This document shows positions 5,692-6,363 of a stretch of DNA of 6,363 nucleotides, one piece after another. Origin of the DNA: Cytophagales bacterium (GTDB taxonomy: Bacteria; Bacteroidota; Bacteroidia; Cytophagales; Cyclobacteriaceae); assembly GCA_003541895.1 (NCBI GenBank), contig DPLR01000096.1, forward strand, positions 1-6,363. The letters are read 5' to 3'. The number at the start of each line of letters is the position of its first letter. Position 1 is the stretch's first letter. The translations under genes were made by a program, and so were the position numbers. Under the pieces are notes generated by a model. It did not search any database. It saw only the letters and a program-made list of their open reading frames with translations, and had not been told where the DNA came from.

Positions 5692-6363
5692 TTAGCTCGC
5701 AAACAACTTTCCCACTTTTTCCAGATCAACATTTCCTCCCGAAAGGATAATGCCTACGCGCTTGCCTTTGAATTTTTCTTTTGATTTGAGAACGGATGCG
5801 AAGGAAACTGCTGCCGATGGCTCTACAATAATTTTCATCCGTTCCCAGATCAGGCGCATAGCCGATATAATTTCTTCTTCAGAAACCGTGATCACATCTT
5901 TGACAAGTTCTTTGATGATGGGAAAAGTCTTTTCGCCAACGGTGGTTAGCAATCCATCGGCAATAGTTTGCGATTGAGCTTGTTCAATTTTTCCACTTTT
6001 CATCGAGCGATAAGTATCATCGGAGCCAGCTGGTTCGGCTGCAATTACTTCGGTAGTGGGAGAAAAATAGTTGGTTGCAAAAGCAGTTCCGCTGAGTAAA
6101 CCGCCTCCACCTACTGGCGCCACGATGTAGTCAAGATTTGCAACGTCTTCAAAAAGTTCTTTCGCAGCAGTTGCTTGACCTGTCATCACTTCGTAATTAT
6201 TAAACGGGTGGATTTCATAAGCTCCAGTTTTCTTAATCACGTCTGCCAACATTGTTTCGCGCGCTTTGATGTTGGGTTCGCATTCAAAAATTTCTCCACC
6301 GTAGGCAATCACTCCTTTCTTCTTGATTAACGGAGTGGAGGTAGGCATCACGATGTAGGATTT
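5692..6363 (-). CDS. Serine racemase / threonine dehydratase-like PLP enzyme, C-terminal part (partial)
   Basis: The last 223 residues of a fold-type II PLP enzyme are visible; the start and the Schiff-base lysine lie beyond the right edge. The first visible residues, KSYIVMPTSTPLIKKKG, match the family's segment after the SSGNHA region. Further motifs, numbered from the first visible residue: phosphate-binding tetraglycine loop PVGGGGLLSG (83-92), EPAGSDDTYRS (110-120) in which E110, S114 and D116 match the divalent-metal site of serine racemases, TIADGL (133-138), and SGGNVDL (208-214) contacting the cofactor ring. The protein ends just after this, with no C-terminal ACT regulatory domain, so it resembles the short serine racemase/catabolic threonine dehydratase group rather than biosynthetic IlvA. 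Likely reactions are L-threonine or L-serine deamination to 2-oxobutyrate or pyruvate, or serine racemisation; the sequence cannot decide. The TAA stop abuts the fumC stop. The frame continues upstream of the GTG and ATG near 6346-6351, so those are not the start. Confidence 0.93.
   Translation of the reverse strand, partial: KSYIVMPTSTPLIKKKGVIAYGGEIFECEPNIKARETMLADVIKKTGAYEIHPFNNYEVMTGQATAAKELFEDVANLDYIVAPVGGGGLLSGTAFATNYFSPTTEVIAAEPAGSDDTYRSMKSGKIEQAQSQTIADGLLTTVGEKTFPIIKELVKDVITVSEEEIISAMRLIWERMKIIVEPSAAVSFASVLKSKEKFKGKRVGIILSGGNVDLEKVGKLFAS

Noticed and set aside
5692..6351. The PLP enzyme as a complete 219-residue protein starting near 6351
   Set aside because: The frame stays open to the window edge with family-like residues (KSYIV) before that codon, and a protein starting there would lack the cofactor-binding lysine region, so the gene is simply cut by the window.

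Overview
The window looks like chromosomal DNA of a Bacteroidota bacterium, probably Cytophagales-like (inference). Three things point there. The helicase N-terminus, the Omp85-type barrel and the LEA-type-2 lipoprotein are protein types I associate with that phylum. The fumC promoter matches the Bacteroidota pattern TTG-N19-TAnnTTTG. Shine-Dalgarno-like sequences are mostly absent before starts. I see no rRNA, tRNA, CRISPR array, insertion sequence or phage gene. Coding density is high and no gene-free stretch exceeds about 200 bases.

Layout: (1) 1-301, minus, the first 100 codons of a probable SNF2-family helicase that runs off the left edge. (2) 466-1662, minus, an Omp85/BamA-like outer-membrane barrel gene carrying an in-frame TAG at codon 35 and only a TTG start, so probably a pseudogene. 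(3) 1663-1854, a divergent intergenic region with dyad repeats. (4) 1855-2229, plus, a stand-alone receiver-domain response regulator. (5) 2222-3076, minus, a short membrane-anchored histidine kinase whose 3' end overlaps the regulator's by 8 bases. (6) 3115-3567, minus, an LEA-type-2 lipoprotein just upstream of the kinase. (7) 3605-4231, plus, a 2-oxoglutarate/Fe(II) oxygenase resembling animal HIF prolyl hydroxylases, with a perfect 18-bp palindrome on its start codon. (8) 4291-5691, plus, class II fumarase fumC with a recognisable promoter. (9) 5692-6363, minus, the C-terminal part of a serine racemase/threonine dehydratase-like PLP enzyme whose stop directly abuts the fumC stop.

Most genes are housekeeping or envelope functions rather than one accessory system. 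Plausible links are the receiver/kinase pair (signalling) and the oxygenase/fumarase pair, since fumarate competes with 2-oxoglutarate in related hydroxylases. Neither link is proven by the sequence. I did not find a clear new multigene system. The best leads are the interrupted Omp85 gene, the PHD-like oxygenase and the palindrome over its start.
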